Positions 30,588 through 40,262 are shown, counted from the stretch's first letter. The stretch is 46,012 nucleotides of DNA from Entamoeba invadens IP1 (GCF_000330505.1 NW_004191777.1:6756-52767), one strand, 5' to 3'. The notes: a model not told the origin generated them from the letters alone. Numbers and translations are program-made.

Positions 30588-31473
30588 ATGAGTTCTGAAG
30601 TGTCTGTTGATTCAAAGTCAGTTTCTCAAGCAGGAAATGTGTTTGAGGAAGTTATGGGCGATCTCTCGAAATTGGACAAAAGCAAAACACATGAAATTGC
30701 TTCCAAAGAAAAATTAATGACAAAACTCTTCGACGAACTGAAAACAACAAAAAGTGACGACTTTGGGAAAAAGTTATTTGAACTCGTACAAAACAGCGAG
30801 GCGCAAGAAGTTACACGACTCTTCATACCGATACTTGTATATCGATATTTATGTTCGCCAACACCATATATAATGGCTGCCACTCTCGAAATATACAATT
30901 CAGTCATTAAACAAACAACAACTCAAATATTCAATTATCCATTCATGTCAAACCCTTCTGTGTTTTATAAACCAGTTGCGAACAAGTCAGTAGGAAGACT
31001 TACAAAGCAAAGTCTGAGTGTATTAGAAGTGTTTGTTATTTTATTTTTTTCATATAAAAACGTATGGGATGGTTGTAATGAATAGTGTCAAGAAGCAAGA
31101 TACACTGAGAGCAAAGTCTAAAGCACATGCCTCTCTTGTGTTGAGTGTTGAAGAAATTGATGCTATGCTTGCACTTTTAATTAGAGACTTTTCACAAGTG
31201 CTTGTGGGGTGCAAAGGCTTTGTTGTTGAGAACTATTTTTCGTCGATCAAAGAGTTACTTGGATATATGAAAAAGCACCAGTCACCACTCCCAAATTATT
31301 TAAGTGTCGAAATTGCAATGTCACTCTCTTATCTGGTCGATGTCACAAACACTTCCATTCAAGACATCGTCGAAGAAACTTCAACATTTGCAGAAGAGTT
31401 CTTCAACTTCCCTATGCTCCTCATTTTGACGCAATTTAAAGAGTTCTTAACCGTTTTTAAAGCGCAGTCTTGA
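30588..31473 (+). CDS. Hyccin (FAM126)-like protein
   Basis: Two exons (30588-31030, 31086-31473), 276 aa. Hyccin works with TTC7 and EFR3 to hold PI4-kinase III-alpha at the plasma membrane. The pattern fits: FGKKLFELVQ and LFIPILVYRYLCSP (78-91), then a helix ending EIYNSVI, then FNYPFMSNPSVFYKP (115-129), the counterpart of FTIPSLSKPSVYHEP in hyccins, followed by a conserved all-helical C-terminal half (LPNYLSVEIAMSLSYLVDVT). Splicing is needed to join the two halves. The N-terminal 30 residues are disordered. The call rests on remembered family pattern, without a search. Confidence 0.6.
31031..31085 (+). other. Intron in hyccin-like gene
   Basis: 55 nt, GTTTGTT...GAATAG; joins GAA GT to T GTC AAG in frame. 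Confidence 0.85.
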
Positions 31474-31532
31474 CTTTTTGTTCTATTCTTGTTTCGACCT
31501 TTTTATTCATAACCTAACAAATTGATTCATAA

Positions 31533-32105
31533 TTAATACCCATACAAGTCATTCAACTTCGTCTTACCATCCCCTGTTTGCCCTTCTTTGATAGTCACAT
31601 CTTTGAAGTCCGCCTGTTGTTTTGTTATTGGTACAGATGTGTCAGTTGGTTCTCTTTTTAAAGGAACTATGTCATGTGCTGCTTTCTTCAATTCAATTTT
31701 TTTAGTGATAAGTTCATCGACGTCTTTTTGTGAAGTGCCTTCTGGTATCGCCTTATTTAGTTTCAAGGTAAGGTCTTTTAACTCCCTTTCAAGTTGTTCG
31801 ACGCTTTTTTCATGTTGAAGTTTTTCATTGTTTTCTAGCATAAATTGGTCGAGCTCATCAAGATCCTCCTCCATATTTTTTGGCTTTTGTCGCATTGTGT
31901 ATATTTCAAAGCGGATTTCTACAATTGTGTTGAGTAGGTTTTGGTAAGTCATACCCTTTGTATTATTCAATTTTGTTTGGTTGTAATACTCATCATCATC
32001 ACTCTCAATGTAATTGCCTTCTTTTCTAAGATTCTTCTCTTCCTCTGCAAAGTAATTTTCTTGGATTTCATCGCCAGACCCACTTGATTTATTGTCCTCT
32101 GACAT
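31533..32105 (-). CDS. Coiled-coil protein like the kanadaptin C-terminal region
   Basis: 190 aa from ATG 32105. The acidic head (ENYFAEEEKNLRKEGNY) leads to IESDDDEYYNQTK, and a later LDELDQFMLENNEKLQHEKSVEQLERELKDLTLKLNKA. In kanadaptins (SLC4A1AP) a DDDEFxDRT motif and a SLDAFM motif followed by a coiled coil occur in this order. The FHA domain and dsRBD-like part of kanadaptin are absent. It is therefore either a reduced homologue or a convergent acidic coiled-coil protein. It shares a 255-bp divergent promoter with the TPR gene. Confidence 0.45.
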   Translation of the reverse strand: MSEDNKSSGSGDEIQENYFAEEEKNLRKEGNYIESDDDEYYNQTKLNNTKGMTYQNLLNTIVEIRFEIYTMRQKPKNMEEDLDELDQFMLENNEKLQHEKSVEQLERELKDLTLKLNKAIPEGTSQKDVDELITKKIELKKAAHDIVPLKREPTDTSVPITKQQADFKDVTIKEGQTGDGKTKLNDLYGY

Positions 32106-32360
32106 TCAATATATGAAAATTGCTTTTTAGATTATTCTTTTGAATTGTTGTGTGGTATAAAAAAGACCAATTTGCTTCATATAACGAAATATCAATGGCT
32201 TGTTTTACTATAATATATTCTATTGTGAAGTAAAAAACTTAATGAAACTAAACTTATACTATTAAATATATTATAACAAACTATACTGAAATGCTTCCAA
32301 TGCATACCCACTACACAACAGACTCAAGTAATTAAACCAGAAAGAACTAAAAAACATAAG

Positions 32361-35141
32361 ATGCAAAGCAGAGCAGACAAGCAAAAAATCAGTCGTATTC
32401 TGGACCATGTTGATATCAATCAACTGAAAGTTTTGATTGATGAAGCTGGTGTTGTTGTTTTGCAAATTAAGAACTATGGGACACTTAACATTGGCAACGA
32501 TTTTGAGGACACACTTTCCGAGTCTTCTTCTTATAGTAGTTCAGAGAGTGCAACGTCTTCTTCTTGTACGTCCTCTTCCGAGTGTTCGAGTGACGAAGAG
32601 GAGAAAGAAGAGAAAAGAGTTGGATCAACAAATAAAGAGCCAAAGGAAACACAAAAAGAAACACCAAAGGAAACAAGTCTTCCCAAGACAGAAACAGTTG
32701 AAAATAATACTAAAAGGCCGTCTCCAAAAGAATTTGAGAGTGATGAAGACATCGAGAAAATCCGCCAAAAAGACTTGGAAGAGGCAAAACAAGCGATGAT
32801 AGAAGAAAGAAAGAGGAAAGCTGTCCAAGATGAGCTGAATAAAAAGAAGGCTGAGATGCACACGAAAGCCAACTTGAAAGTTGAAGACGTTGATGATGAA
32901 GATGAATATGTTCCAGTTGGTAAATTGAAAACAAAAGAAGACGAAGAGAAAGCTGCAGAGTACGTCGCACGATCAAAGAAGATTCAAAATCGAACGAACG
33001 ATGTTGTCATTGACAAGGAACTAGCAATGGGATATCTCTATGTCAACAATAACAAATTGACTGAGGCCGTGGAGTACTTCACGACGTTTTTGAGCAAATA
33101 TCCCAATGTTGTTGGTGGGTTGTTGGGGAGAGGTTCGGCATATGCCATGTTAGCTCGATTCCAAGAAGCTATTGTGGACTTCACACAAGCGATTAAGATC
33201 GACCCAACATGTGGGGATTCATACAAAAGAAGAGGACAGACCCTTGCTGCAACTGGGAATTTGGAAAGAGCACTCCATGACTTCAATAAAGCAATTGAGT
33301 TGTGCAAAGAGACTGATGCGGACTGTTATTCACAGAGAGGATCACTCTTCCAGCAATACAAAAATTATGAACTTGCTAAAGACGACTTTAAAAAGTCGTT
33401 AAAACTTAATGCGTCAGACGCATCTGCGTGGAATCACCTTGGACTGAATAACAACGCACTTGGTCTTATTGATGAGGCTGCGGATGCGTATGTCCGTGCG
33501 TTACAAATCAACGACAAATATGTCGAGTGTTATGTCAACTTGGCACAACTTCAAAAAGACGCAGGACAATTCCAGAAGTCAAAGGACATTTTTATGAAGC
33601 TCTTCAGAATGTGCCCAACACATTCTTATGCCCATTACGTGTGTGGTGTCTTGTACCAACAGAATGGAATGCACACTGCTGCTGTGAACGAGTTCAAAGC
33701 AGCACTCGACAATCGCACAGACCCACAGTACGGCCTAGAGAAGGACAAAGAGAAGTTGCTTGAGTGTTGGAGATATAGCGGAGTCACCAAAACTGCTTGT
33801 GGATTTTATCGAAGCGCAGTCACCGACTATAACACTGCTTTGGGTATGGAGAGTGCAGACGTTTCTTGGTATATGAAAGAAGTGTCTTTGTATTCCCATC
33901 ATCTTTTGGACAAACCTTTGAAAGAATGGGACTTGGAATCTTTCCTACCCTCATTCAAAGAAGGATTCTGCAAAAAATTGATTCCAGCCGCTTTGATCCA
34001 ATACGTCGAGCAGAATCCATTTGACTCGAAAATCCTCGATGTTGACGAGAAGAGTGTTCCAAATCAAAAGCTTATAGAAAGTGTATTAGAACCAGCTATG
34101 TCTATTGGCAATTACATCAAGTATGACAGTCAGGGTTTTGTCGGCAATAAGCGACAGTTCATGATGGCGGGTTTAGCTGCGATTGAAATGGGGCAATATA
34201 TCAGAGACAAGCTTCCAGAATGGGTGTTTGGTGGACTCACTGTAGAACAAGCACAAAGGTATCTTGACAAAATCAAGTGGAGAGATTTACTGAATATTCC
34301 AGTGAAGTGGAGGCAATTGAGTGAACCGAATGACCAAGTGTATTGGATCGACTTGTTGACTAACGAACAGTTTGAAGAAGGTTTTGGGTCACACACTGCA
34401 ATGTTTATTGGACAGACTCGTGTGGTTCGTTATTACTGTCAGTTTGAAAGAGCTTTTAAAATGGTTAAGCAGTTACTTCCTGGCCAAATTAGTATGAAAG
34501 ATGATATGGCTGAGAAGGTGAGAAATGCTAAAGATATGAAGGAGATTCTTGACTTACTCAAAAGCGATTTCCAAGTGACAACGCCATGCAAGTCAGCCAA
34601 TTTTGATGATCCAAATCATCCTGGACAAAAGGTCAGATATGATGGGACGTATTTGATTGTTGAAAGAAAGGAACCCGGCTATGAGTTCGCTATTAAAACA
34701 CCATGCACATTGAAGAGATGGAAGTTGTATGATAAGGAACTCGAAGCTTGTTGGAGGCAAATAGTGTTGCTTGCACTCACACGAAAAGGAAAGGATTATG
34801 AAATTGAACCATTAATGAAGGCCGTCACTACATTTTTATTCTACTGGTATAACTTCATGCCTTTGAGTAGAGGTACTGCAGTAACTGGATTTGTGTTCTT
34901 ACTTGGGATGTTTGCATCGTTTGGACTAAAACTTAACAAACACATTCCAAAGGGGTTACAGACAGACTGGGAAGCAATTCTTTGTGAAGACCCAGAAAAG
35001 TTTAACGAGATCATGTTCCAATGGATGGACGAGGAATTTGTGAAGTTTGATATTGATTCGATACCTGAGATCCCAAAGGCCATCCCAACGCTGAGAAGTG
35101 CACTGGAATGTTTGAATTATTGCAACAACGTAAAGTACTAA
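32361..35141 (+). CDS. TPR protein of the TTC13/SRFR1 type
   Basis: 926 aa, single exon. Residues about 50-200 are Ser/Glu/Lys-rich and disordered (SSSESATSSSCTSSSECSSDEEE). About 215-480 hold seven or more TPRs (LGRGSAYAMLARFQEAIVDFTQAIKIDPTCGDSYKRRG and onward). The C-terminal half has IKWRDLLNIPVKWRQLSEPNDQVYWIDLL and SRGTAVTGFVFLLGMFASFGLKLNKHIPKGLQTDWEAIL, segments that mark animal TTC13 and plant SRFR1. SRFR1 is a transcriptional co-repressor-linked immune regulator; the role in Entamoeba is unknown. A GAACT element lies about 17 nt before ATG 32361. Confidence 0.75.
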   Translation: MQSRADKQKISRILDHVDINQLKVLIDEAGVVVLQIKNYGTLNIGNDFEDTLSESSSYSSSESATSSSCTSSSECSSDEEEKEEKRVGSTNKEPKETQKETPKETSLPKTETVENNTKRPSPKEFESDEDIEKIRQKDLEEAKQAMIEERKRKAVQDELNKKKAEMHTKANLKVEDVDDEDEYVPVGKLKTKEDEEKAAEYVARSKKIQNRTNDVVIDKELAMGYLYVNNNKLTEAVEYFTTFLSKYPNVVGGLLGRGSAYAMLARFQEAIVDFTQAIKIDPTCGDSYKRRGQTLAATGNLERALHDFNKAIELCKETDADCYSQRGSLFQQYKNYELAKDDFKKSLKLNASDASAWNHLGLNNNALGLIDEAADAYVRALQINDKYVECYVNLAQLQKDAGQFQKSKDIFMKLFRMCPTHSYAHYVCGVLYQQNGMHTAAVNEFKAALDNRTDPQYGLEKDKEKLLECWRYSGVTKTACGFYRSAVTDYNTALGMESADVSWYMKEVSLYSHHLLDKPLKEWDLESFLPSFKEGFCKKLIPAALIQYVEQNPFDSKILDVDEKSVPNQKLIESVLEPAMSIGNYIKYDSQGFVGNKRQFMMAGLAAIEMGQYIRDKLPEWVFGGLTVEQAQRYLDKIKWRDLLNIPVKWRQLSEPNDQVYWIDLLTNEQFEEGFGSHTAMFIGQTRVVRYYCQFERAFKMVKQLLPGQISMKDDMAEKVRNAKDMKEILDLLKSDFQVTTPCKSANFDDPNHPGQKVRYDGTYLIVERKEPGYEFAIKTPCTLKRWKLYDKELEACWRQIVLLALTRKGKDYEIEPLMKAVTTFLFYWYNFMPLSRGTAVTGFVFLLGMFASFGLKLNKHIPKGLQTDWEAILCEDPEKFNEIMFQWMDEEFVKFDIDSIPEIPKAIPTLRSALECLNYCNNVKY

Positions 35142-35531
35142 ACATCAACAAGAACCTTTAATTTCACTTGTCGAGTATGGTTTTTACTTATTATAGCATA
35201 ATTTACAATAGATTTTTATTTTACTAAAATTGACACGTGTAAATCATACAATTATTTTGAAGCTTAAAATTGGTTTAAAATTTTACTATACTTATAGTAT
35301 TTGTATGATAAAACAATTTTTTTAGAGTAAAAACATTTGCATTTTTTATCAAAAACAACAAATTTTCAATCCCGTTATAATTGCGAGTGTACCGCCGATA
35401 TGATCCAAATCAAGCTCAAAATAGAAAGGGTTCTGTGAAAGAAAAAAATGGAGACTTCGATTTGGTCAAATTTAAAAGTGTTAATGCACTAATGGTGCAC
35501 AGCTGTCTTCTCATCTTTTCGTCGAACAAAA

Positions 35532-35574
35532 AAGATGTGAATAAAGGTGCATTGTGCACCTTTATTCACATCTT
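35532..35574. repeat. Perfect 20-bp palindrome with 3-nt loop
   Basis: Arm AAGATGTGAATAAAGGTGCA (35532-35551), loop TTG, then its exact complement (35555-35574). The left copy keeps it with one arm mismatch (198-240). It lies 53 nt upstream of the TATA box. Confidence 0.85.
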
Positions 35575-35610
35575 GAAAAGAACGAGCGAATTGGAATAAA
35601 GAGTCCGCCC

Positions 35611-35620
35611 CCAAAATAGG
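35611..35620. promoter_or_regulatory. CArG-like box in a G/C-rich promoter block
   Basis: CCAAAATAGG is an exact CC(A/T)6GG, the site bound by MADS-box factors in other eukaryotes. It sits inside CCGCCCCCAAAATAGGGG, an island of G+C in an AT-rich spacer, 6 nt before TATAAAAG. Both repeat copies keep it. Factor and function are inferred, not known. Confidence 0.45.
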
Positions 35621-35626
35621 GGTGGG

Positions 35627-35634
35627 TATAAAAG
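35627..35634 (+). promoter_or_regulatory. TATAAAAG box of the repeat-borne gene
   Basis: Canonical TATA box 31 nt upstream of ATG 35665. It differs from the GTATTTAAR elements seen before other genes in this window. Confidence 0.65.
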
Positions 35635-35664
35635 CGTCGGGAACTGGGTCTTTTACAACGCACT

Positions 35665-36444
35665 ATGGCAACTGCTGAACGCATGGAACTGCTTCGTTCC
35701 CGAAAAAGAATGAGCCGAAATGATGAGACACTTGTTACGGATGCAATGGTCTTTCTTCTTGCTTGTGAAGGATATAAATTGACAATCAAAAAGACCAAGA
35801 AAACAACAAAGACTGCAAAAATGCTACTTCCAGAAAGTATCACAAGACAAGCACAAATCACACCATCAGACATCCAAACACTGTCAGACACACTCCTCAC
35901 ATCAATTGGATACACACCACTCAACAAGAATGTTGTCGACACAATGACACAAAAACAAGCAAAAAGAACAAGAGAAGCACAACTCAACAATGGCATGCTT
36001 GCTCTTCTTGTCAACGAGGGTTATTCCTTTGTCGAGAAAAAGGTCAAAAGAGCACATCTCACTGAAAGACTCATCAGAATACAATCTATCTCAAAGCAAA
36101 ATACAACCTACGACAAACAAGCACTCATCAAACTCGGCGAAGAAATCATCACTATCGTCGACAAATCAAATGAACACCTCACTACTATCACTGCCGAATC
36201 ACTCATCACTTTCAACAACTCTCCACTCATCACACCGTCAAACACTCTCTGCAACTCACTTGCACCAGAGACTACATCAGTCACACCTGAAACATCTTCT
36301 CCTGACCAAACAAAGCAAGAAGAACAATACTTATACTACTCACAAAATCAACTACCGTGTTACCAATACACACAATACCAACAATACCAACAATACTACT
36401 ACATCGACCCTCTATCCGGTCAATACACTTTCTTCTGCTTGTAA
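35665..36444 (+). CDS. Repeat-borne 259-aa protein with internal duplication and Q/Y-rich tail
   Basis: Single exon. Two related units are visible: residues about 20-90 (DETLVTDAMVFLLACEGYKLTIKKTKK and on) and 100-170 (AQLNNGMLALLVNEGYSFVEKKVKR and on). Each has a short hydrophobic helix ending in EGY followed by a Lys-rich strand and a second helix. Residues 190-225 are Ser/Thr/Pro-rich. The tail is tyrosine- and glutamine-rich (YQYTQYQQYQQYYYIDPLSG). Predicted basic, cytosolic or nuclear. No family recognised. Its 5' end and promoter are duplicated at the left edge of the window, where the frame is broken, so it belongs to a multi-copy set. Confidence 0.75.
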   Translation: MATAERMELLRSRKRMSRNDETLVTDAMVFLLACEGYKLTIKKTKKTTKTAKMLLPESITRQAQITPSDIQTLSDTLLTSIGYTPLNKNVVDTMTQKQAKRTREAQLNNGMLALLVNEGYSFVEKKVKRAHLTERLIRIQSISKQNTTYDKQALIKLGEEIITIVDKSNEHLTTITAESLITFNNSPLITPSNTLCNSLAPETTSVTPETSSPDQTKQEEQYLYYSQNQLPCYQYTQYQQYQQYYYIDPLSGQYTFFCL

Positions 36445-36638
36445 TTTATTTGTTTCTTTGTACACTTTTATTTTTCATTCATTTTTAAAACTATAAAATT
36501 CTCAAATAATTTGTTGTATGATGAAATTTAATGTGTTGTTTCGAAATAAAAATATCTTTTATATTACGAAATTACATATTATAATACATAAGTATTCAAT
36601 AATAATAAACATTGTTGATTAAGCTACGTCCAAACAAA

Positions 36639-38568
36639 TCAATTAAATGCTCCATCAAATCCAGTAAAACCAGCAAGTTGGAATATTGGGTAGTACTCTT
36701 TCTTGTCAAGCGATGAGCACCAGTTCCAAGCTGAAGTGAGTCTTCCATCAATGCAACTTCCGGCGTCATAGAAGTTGTCTGCTCCACTTCCATCAAAAGC
36801 GTGTTTAAAGAAGTCTGTGAGGATAATTAATCGAAGTTCTTCATATGATTTGAACGTTTTGATGACATAGTTTTTGACGTATTCATTCTTTTCAGAGTAC
36901 TTCTCGAGATTTTGGAGTGTAGTAACAATTGGTCCAAGGAATCTCGAAATCTGTGTGTATTTGTCAATAAACACCAAAGCGTTTGGTACGTTGTGGTCGC
37001 CCAAATGAATTTGTGTCGACCCAACCCAGTCGCCGACTTTTGTCTTCATCTCATTCACAATTTTGTGCATCACAAGTGATATTCTTGGTGATTGTTGCAT
37101 TCTATGGAAGCCTTGTCCTGTGTTTTGCATTTCGTATGGATGTTCTGGGTCGAACAAATCGAGTTCTGCGAGTATCCACAATTGGTACATGTTCTCTAAG
37201 ATGATGTTCCACAACACAAGAGTTTGTTTGACAAAGCTAAATTGTTTAGCGTGATCGTGTGAGAGTCTTGACCCCTCTGCTCCTTCATTGATAGCAAGTG
37301 AAAATCGGTCTTCTCTTGGTGTTTTTGGGTCAAAGTATTTTTCTAAGTACTCCAAAGTCTTGACAACAGGGTCTCTGTTGAATCTCAAATACGAGTTATT
37401 GTCTGCAATCGAATACAAGCACTGTTTCAACTCATCTTCTCCGCATTCTTTGTTACTATATTGGTGCGCCAACTTTTCAATCGCATTTTCTTTGTTTTTG
37501 ATGTCTTGTCGTATCTGCTCTCTTGTTTTGTTGTCGGGCAATATTTCACCAGTAGCAACTGTGATCAGGTCATCGTCTAACACAGCAAGACAATTCGTTC
37601 TTTCTAGGTATCGGTACACCGTCTCGACTGGTCGTAACAATGAAACGCCCAACTCTTCATTTATAGAATTCACGGTGATGTCTTGTACAACAAAAATGAG
37701 TTTTGCGTAGTCGTCTCGCATCTTGTCGGGATTCATAATTTTGTACCTCCTTCCAATTTCAAAGATCGCTTGTAGAAAGTCCTCATTCTGACTGAAAGTA
37801 TTTAGAACGTCTGAAAAGTCGCTTTTCTTACTTGGTTGTGTCGCTACCAAAAGTCCATTTAACAGTGAGGCAATCCCTTTTAACTGTTCTTGGAGTCGCG
37901 CCGGTTTCCCAATAAGTCTGACTTGATCGACTTTGTCACTATATTTTGATACGTGTAAAGTTGCTTCTAATAGTCTTAAAAGCTTCCGTTCTGCTTGAGT
38001 AATTCTTAATGGGATGAATCGAGCTCGCTCGCGAATATTTACTGGGAATCTATACAATTCCTCATTGGCTAGACTTGTGTCCGTTTGCTTTTCACTTTCG
38101 ACTCCACCCAACGAGAAAAATGTAGCAAAATTCTTTTTAAATCCTTTGCTTGTTGGTTTGGATTTGAATTCATGTGTTTCAAACTGTTTGTTACTCTCAT
38201 GTAAAATATATAAACTTTTCTATAAACAAGAAGAACCAAACCAAATCGTCGCCACCATCTTCATCATCTACACTCTTCAATTCCACTCTTGGCTTCGCTT
38301 TCTCAGCTTCGTCTTTCTTCATTTGTTCATCAATTTGTCTTGTTGTCTCTTCATCTACTATTTTAATGTCGGCTCCATTGTCTTCTTCCATTTTGCTCTC
38401 GTCTTGTTCTTCTTTTTCCTCTTTTGGAGGTTCTTCATTTGGTTTCTCTTCTTCCATCATCGTCACCTTGTTCTCCTCTAATTGTGGATTTTGCTCTTCT
38501 TCCATAGATACTGTTTGGTTATGTTGTTCTTCTTGAGGGTCGGTGATGTTTGAAGATTCAGTTTCCAT
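36639..38568 (-). CDS. UPF0652/DUF2009 protein
   Basis: Two exons (38568-38242, 38183-36639), 623 aa. Exon 1 encodes an acidic Glu/Met-rich head (METESSNITDPQEEQHNQ and on). Exon 2 holds the family body: ERKLLRLLEATLHVSKYSDKVDQ near its start and, at the end, DGSGADNFYDAGSCIDGRLTSAWNWCSSLDKKEYYPIFQLAGFTGFDG, the highly conserved C-terminal signature. Function of the family is unknown; it is widespread in eukaryotes. Exon 2 alone has no ATG in a sensible place, which supports the splice. Confidence 0.88.
38184..38241 (-). other. Intron in DUF2009 gene
   Basis: 58 nt, GTTTGGTTC...AACAAACAG, phase 0; joins GAC GAT TTG to TTT GAA ACA. The donor GTTTGG varies from GTTTGT at the sixth base. Confidence 0.8.
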
Positions 38569-38847
38569 GTTTGTTAATTTACAAGTTCAGGTCTTAATCA
38601 AATATGTGTTTATAAATAAAAAACTTCAATGATTATTAATTTATTATTTTATAAGTTTTAAAATAATTTTTGAAAGTATGAGATTATTGTATATAGTATT
38701 TTATTATTTGTTTTACTATATAGAATAATATATTTTTGAGAATGAAGTTTAACTGAATAACATTTTCTATTTTTTAAAAATAATATAAATTGGGATATAT
38801 CACATTTAAAAATTTTGGTAAATTTGTTATTCAAAAAAATGAGTCTA

Positions 38848-39687
38848 TTACTTAGTATCGACCCACTGTCCAGCTTGTCTTTTAAAAAGTTTGACGATAC
38901 CAGTTTCAAGAGAGACTGCTAGCTGTTCTGCGTCGACGCTGAATGCGACCTTCCAACAAATTGCATCAAATGAAAGTTTCTTGGTTGTTTTGACACTGTT
39001 TGCAATTTGAGTAATGACAACAGACTTGTCGTTTGAACATGAGGCAATGTAAGTGACTCCACTCACCACTTTACTGTCTACCCCACGTATCCAATCGGCG
39101 TGCTCTTTCATCTCATCAACACACTTCCACACACCGCTGACATTCCGATGGATACGAACAACACTGTCACACCCACCAGACAAGATCACAACACCACCCT
39201 TCTCTTCATACAAAGAGACTGATGTCACGCCAGCAGGATGTGCGTCAAATGTGACTTCTTTCCATGCTTTTGTTGCCTCAATATACTCAACAACACTGAT
39301 CTCCCCATCACTCGACCCACACACAAACTTGAGGACTTCAGAACCCGGGAAGAACGAGACGCAGTTGACAGACTTCTTGTGGTGGTGATATGTGTACACA
39401 CAATCATATTTGTGCGATGCGTTCTCGCGCCACACTTTCACCTCCCCATCATACCCACATGTCGCCAACACTCCAAAACGTGGGTGACTCCAACACACAC
39501 CCCACACAGCTCCTTTGTGTCTGTTCATCAGTCTTTATTCAAACTCAATGTCATTTCTTAATCAAACAAACCCAACAAATGACGTGACCTCGACAGGACT
39601 CTCTCCGCTTGCATCCGCAATGCTAACTGTTCCGTCAGACTTTGCAATTGCGATGAGTGTCCCATAGTAGTTGAACGCGACGTCTTG
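38848..39687 (-). CDS. SEC13: Sec13 (COPII coat / nuclear pore WD40 protein), first exon unresolved
   Basis: Two supported exons (39687-39572, 39520-38848) give 262 aa of six WD blades. Sec13 pairs with Sec31 in COPII coats and with Nup145C/Nup96 in nuclear pores. Landmarks: DVAFNYYGTLIAIAKSDGTVSIAD, GHKGAVWGVCWSHPRFGVLATCGYDGEVKVW, CGSSDGEISVVEY, ILSGGCDSVVRIH, EHADWIRGV and WKVAFSVDAEQLAVSLETG. The open frame upstream of 39687 (to 39750) has no ATG. An ATG at 39881-39879 directly followed by GTTTGT could be a three-base first exon, spliced to CAA at 39687; it would give 263 aa. That exon is only a candidate. Confidence 0.88.
39521..39571 (-). other. Intron in SEC13
   Basis: 51 nt, GTTTGTTTG...GAACAG; joins GTT GG to A CAC AAA and restores SFVGHKGAVW. 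Confidence 0.87.
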
Positions 39688-39881
39688 CTGTCTGTTAGTG
39701 CTTTTATCCCACAATGCCAATGGAAGAATAGTACTGTTCTTTGTGCTTATTTACTATACCAACAAATGGAAGTGTCAAACGGTTGTAGCTTTTTCAACAA
39801 GTGAAGCGGACTGCTGTATGTCAGTGGTGTCGAGTAATCGCACTTATTCACTCATTCACAGGGGATTCATAGACAAACCAT

Positions 39882-40262
39882 TTCTTTGTTTTTTTTCAGT
39901 TTCTTTTTCCTCCCTTTTTTTATTTGAGATCTCTTTTTCAAAAAACACAATGTCGTAACTATAAACAAATACCATAATATTCACACACTTCTACATATAT
40001 TTTTGATGATCTTTCTCTTTATCATCATGGCATTTCCTTCTCATAAAAATATGCTTGTAAACATTTGAGTTAAGACACTCAAAGTCAGTGACGTTTTTTT
40101 CTTCGTTTTGACTATAACAATGTTTTATATTAAAAAAACTATAAAATAAATTAATATTCATCACAAAAACAATATTCCATATAATACTAATAATAACAAT
40201 TTTGTTAAAAAATAGTTTATTGATAATAAAACAACTAGTGAATATAGTTCAAAAAACTCTAA
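39882..40262. other. Spacer between LeuRS stop and SEC13 start
   Basis: AT-rich; must hold the SEC13 promoter. The 95-aa plus-strand frame over 39671-39958 lies opposite SEC13 exon sequence and looks like a shadow. Confidence 0.5.

Larger units (their letters stand above)
35311..35773 (+). repeat. Dispersed repeat, right copy
   Basis: Shared with 1-461 in opposite orientation at over 99% identity. The homology starts abruptly at 35311 and is cut only by the window edge on the other copy, so it probably extends further into or past the gene at 35665. Features in order: AT-rich lead, a frame of 72 codons without an early ATG, a perfect hairpin (35532-35574), a CArG-like box, TATAAAAG, and the ATG. 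Confidence 0.93.

Noticed and set aside
39671..39958. 95-codon plus-strand frame opposite SEC13
   Set aside because: The minus strand carries the recognisable Sec13 sequence; the plus frame shows no family and a hydrophobic, composition-driven tail.
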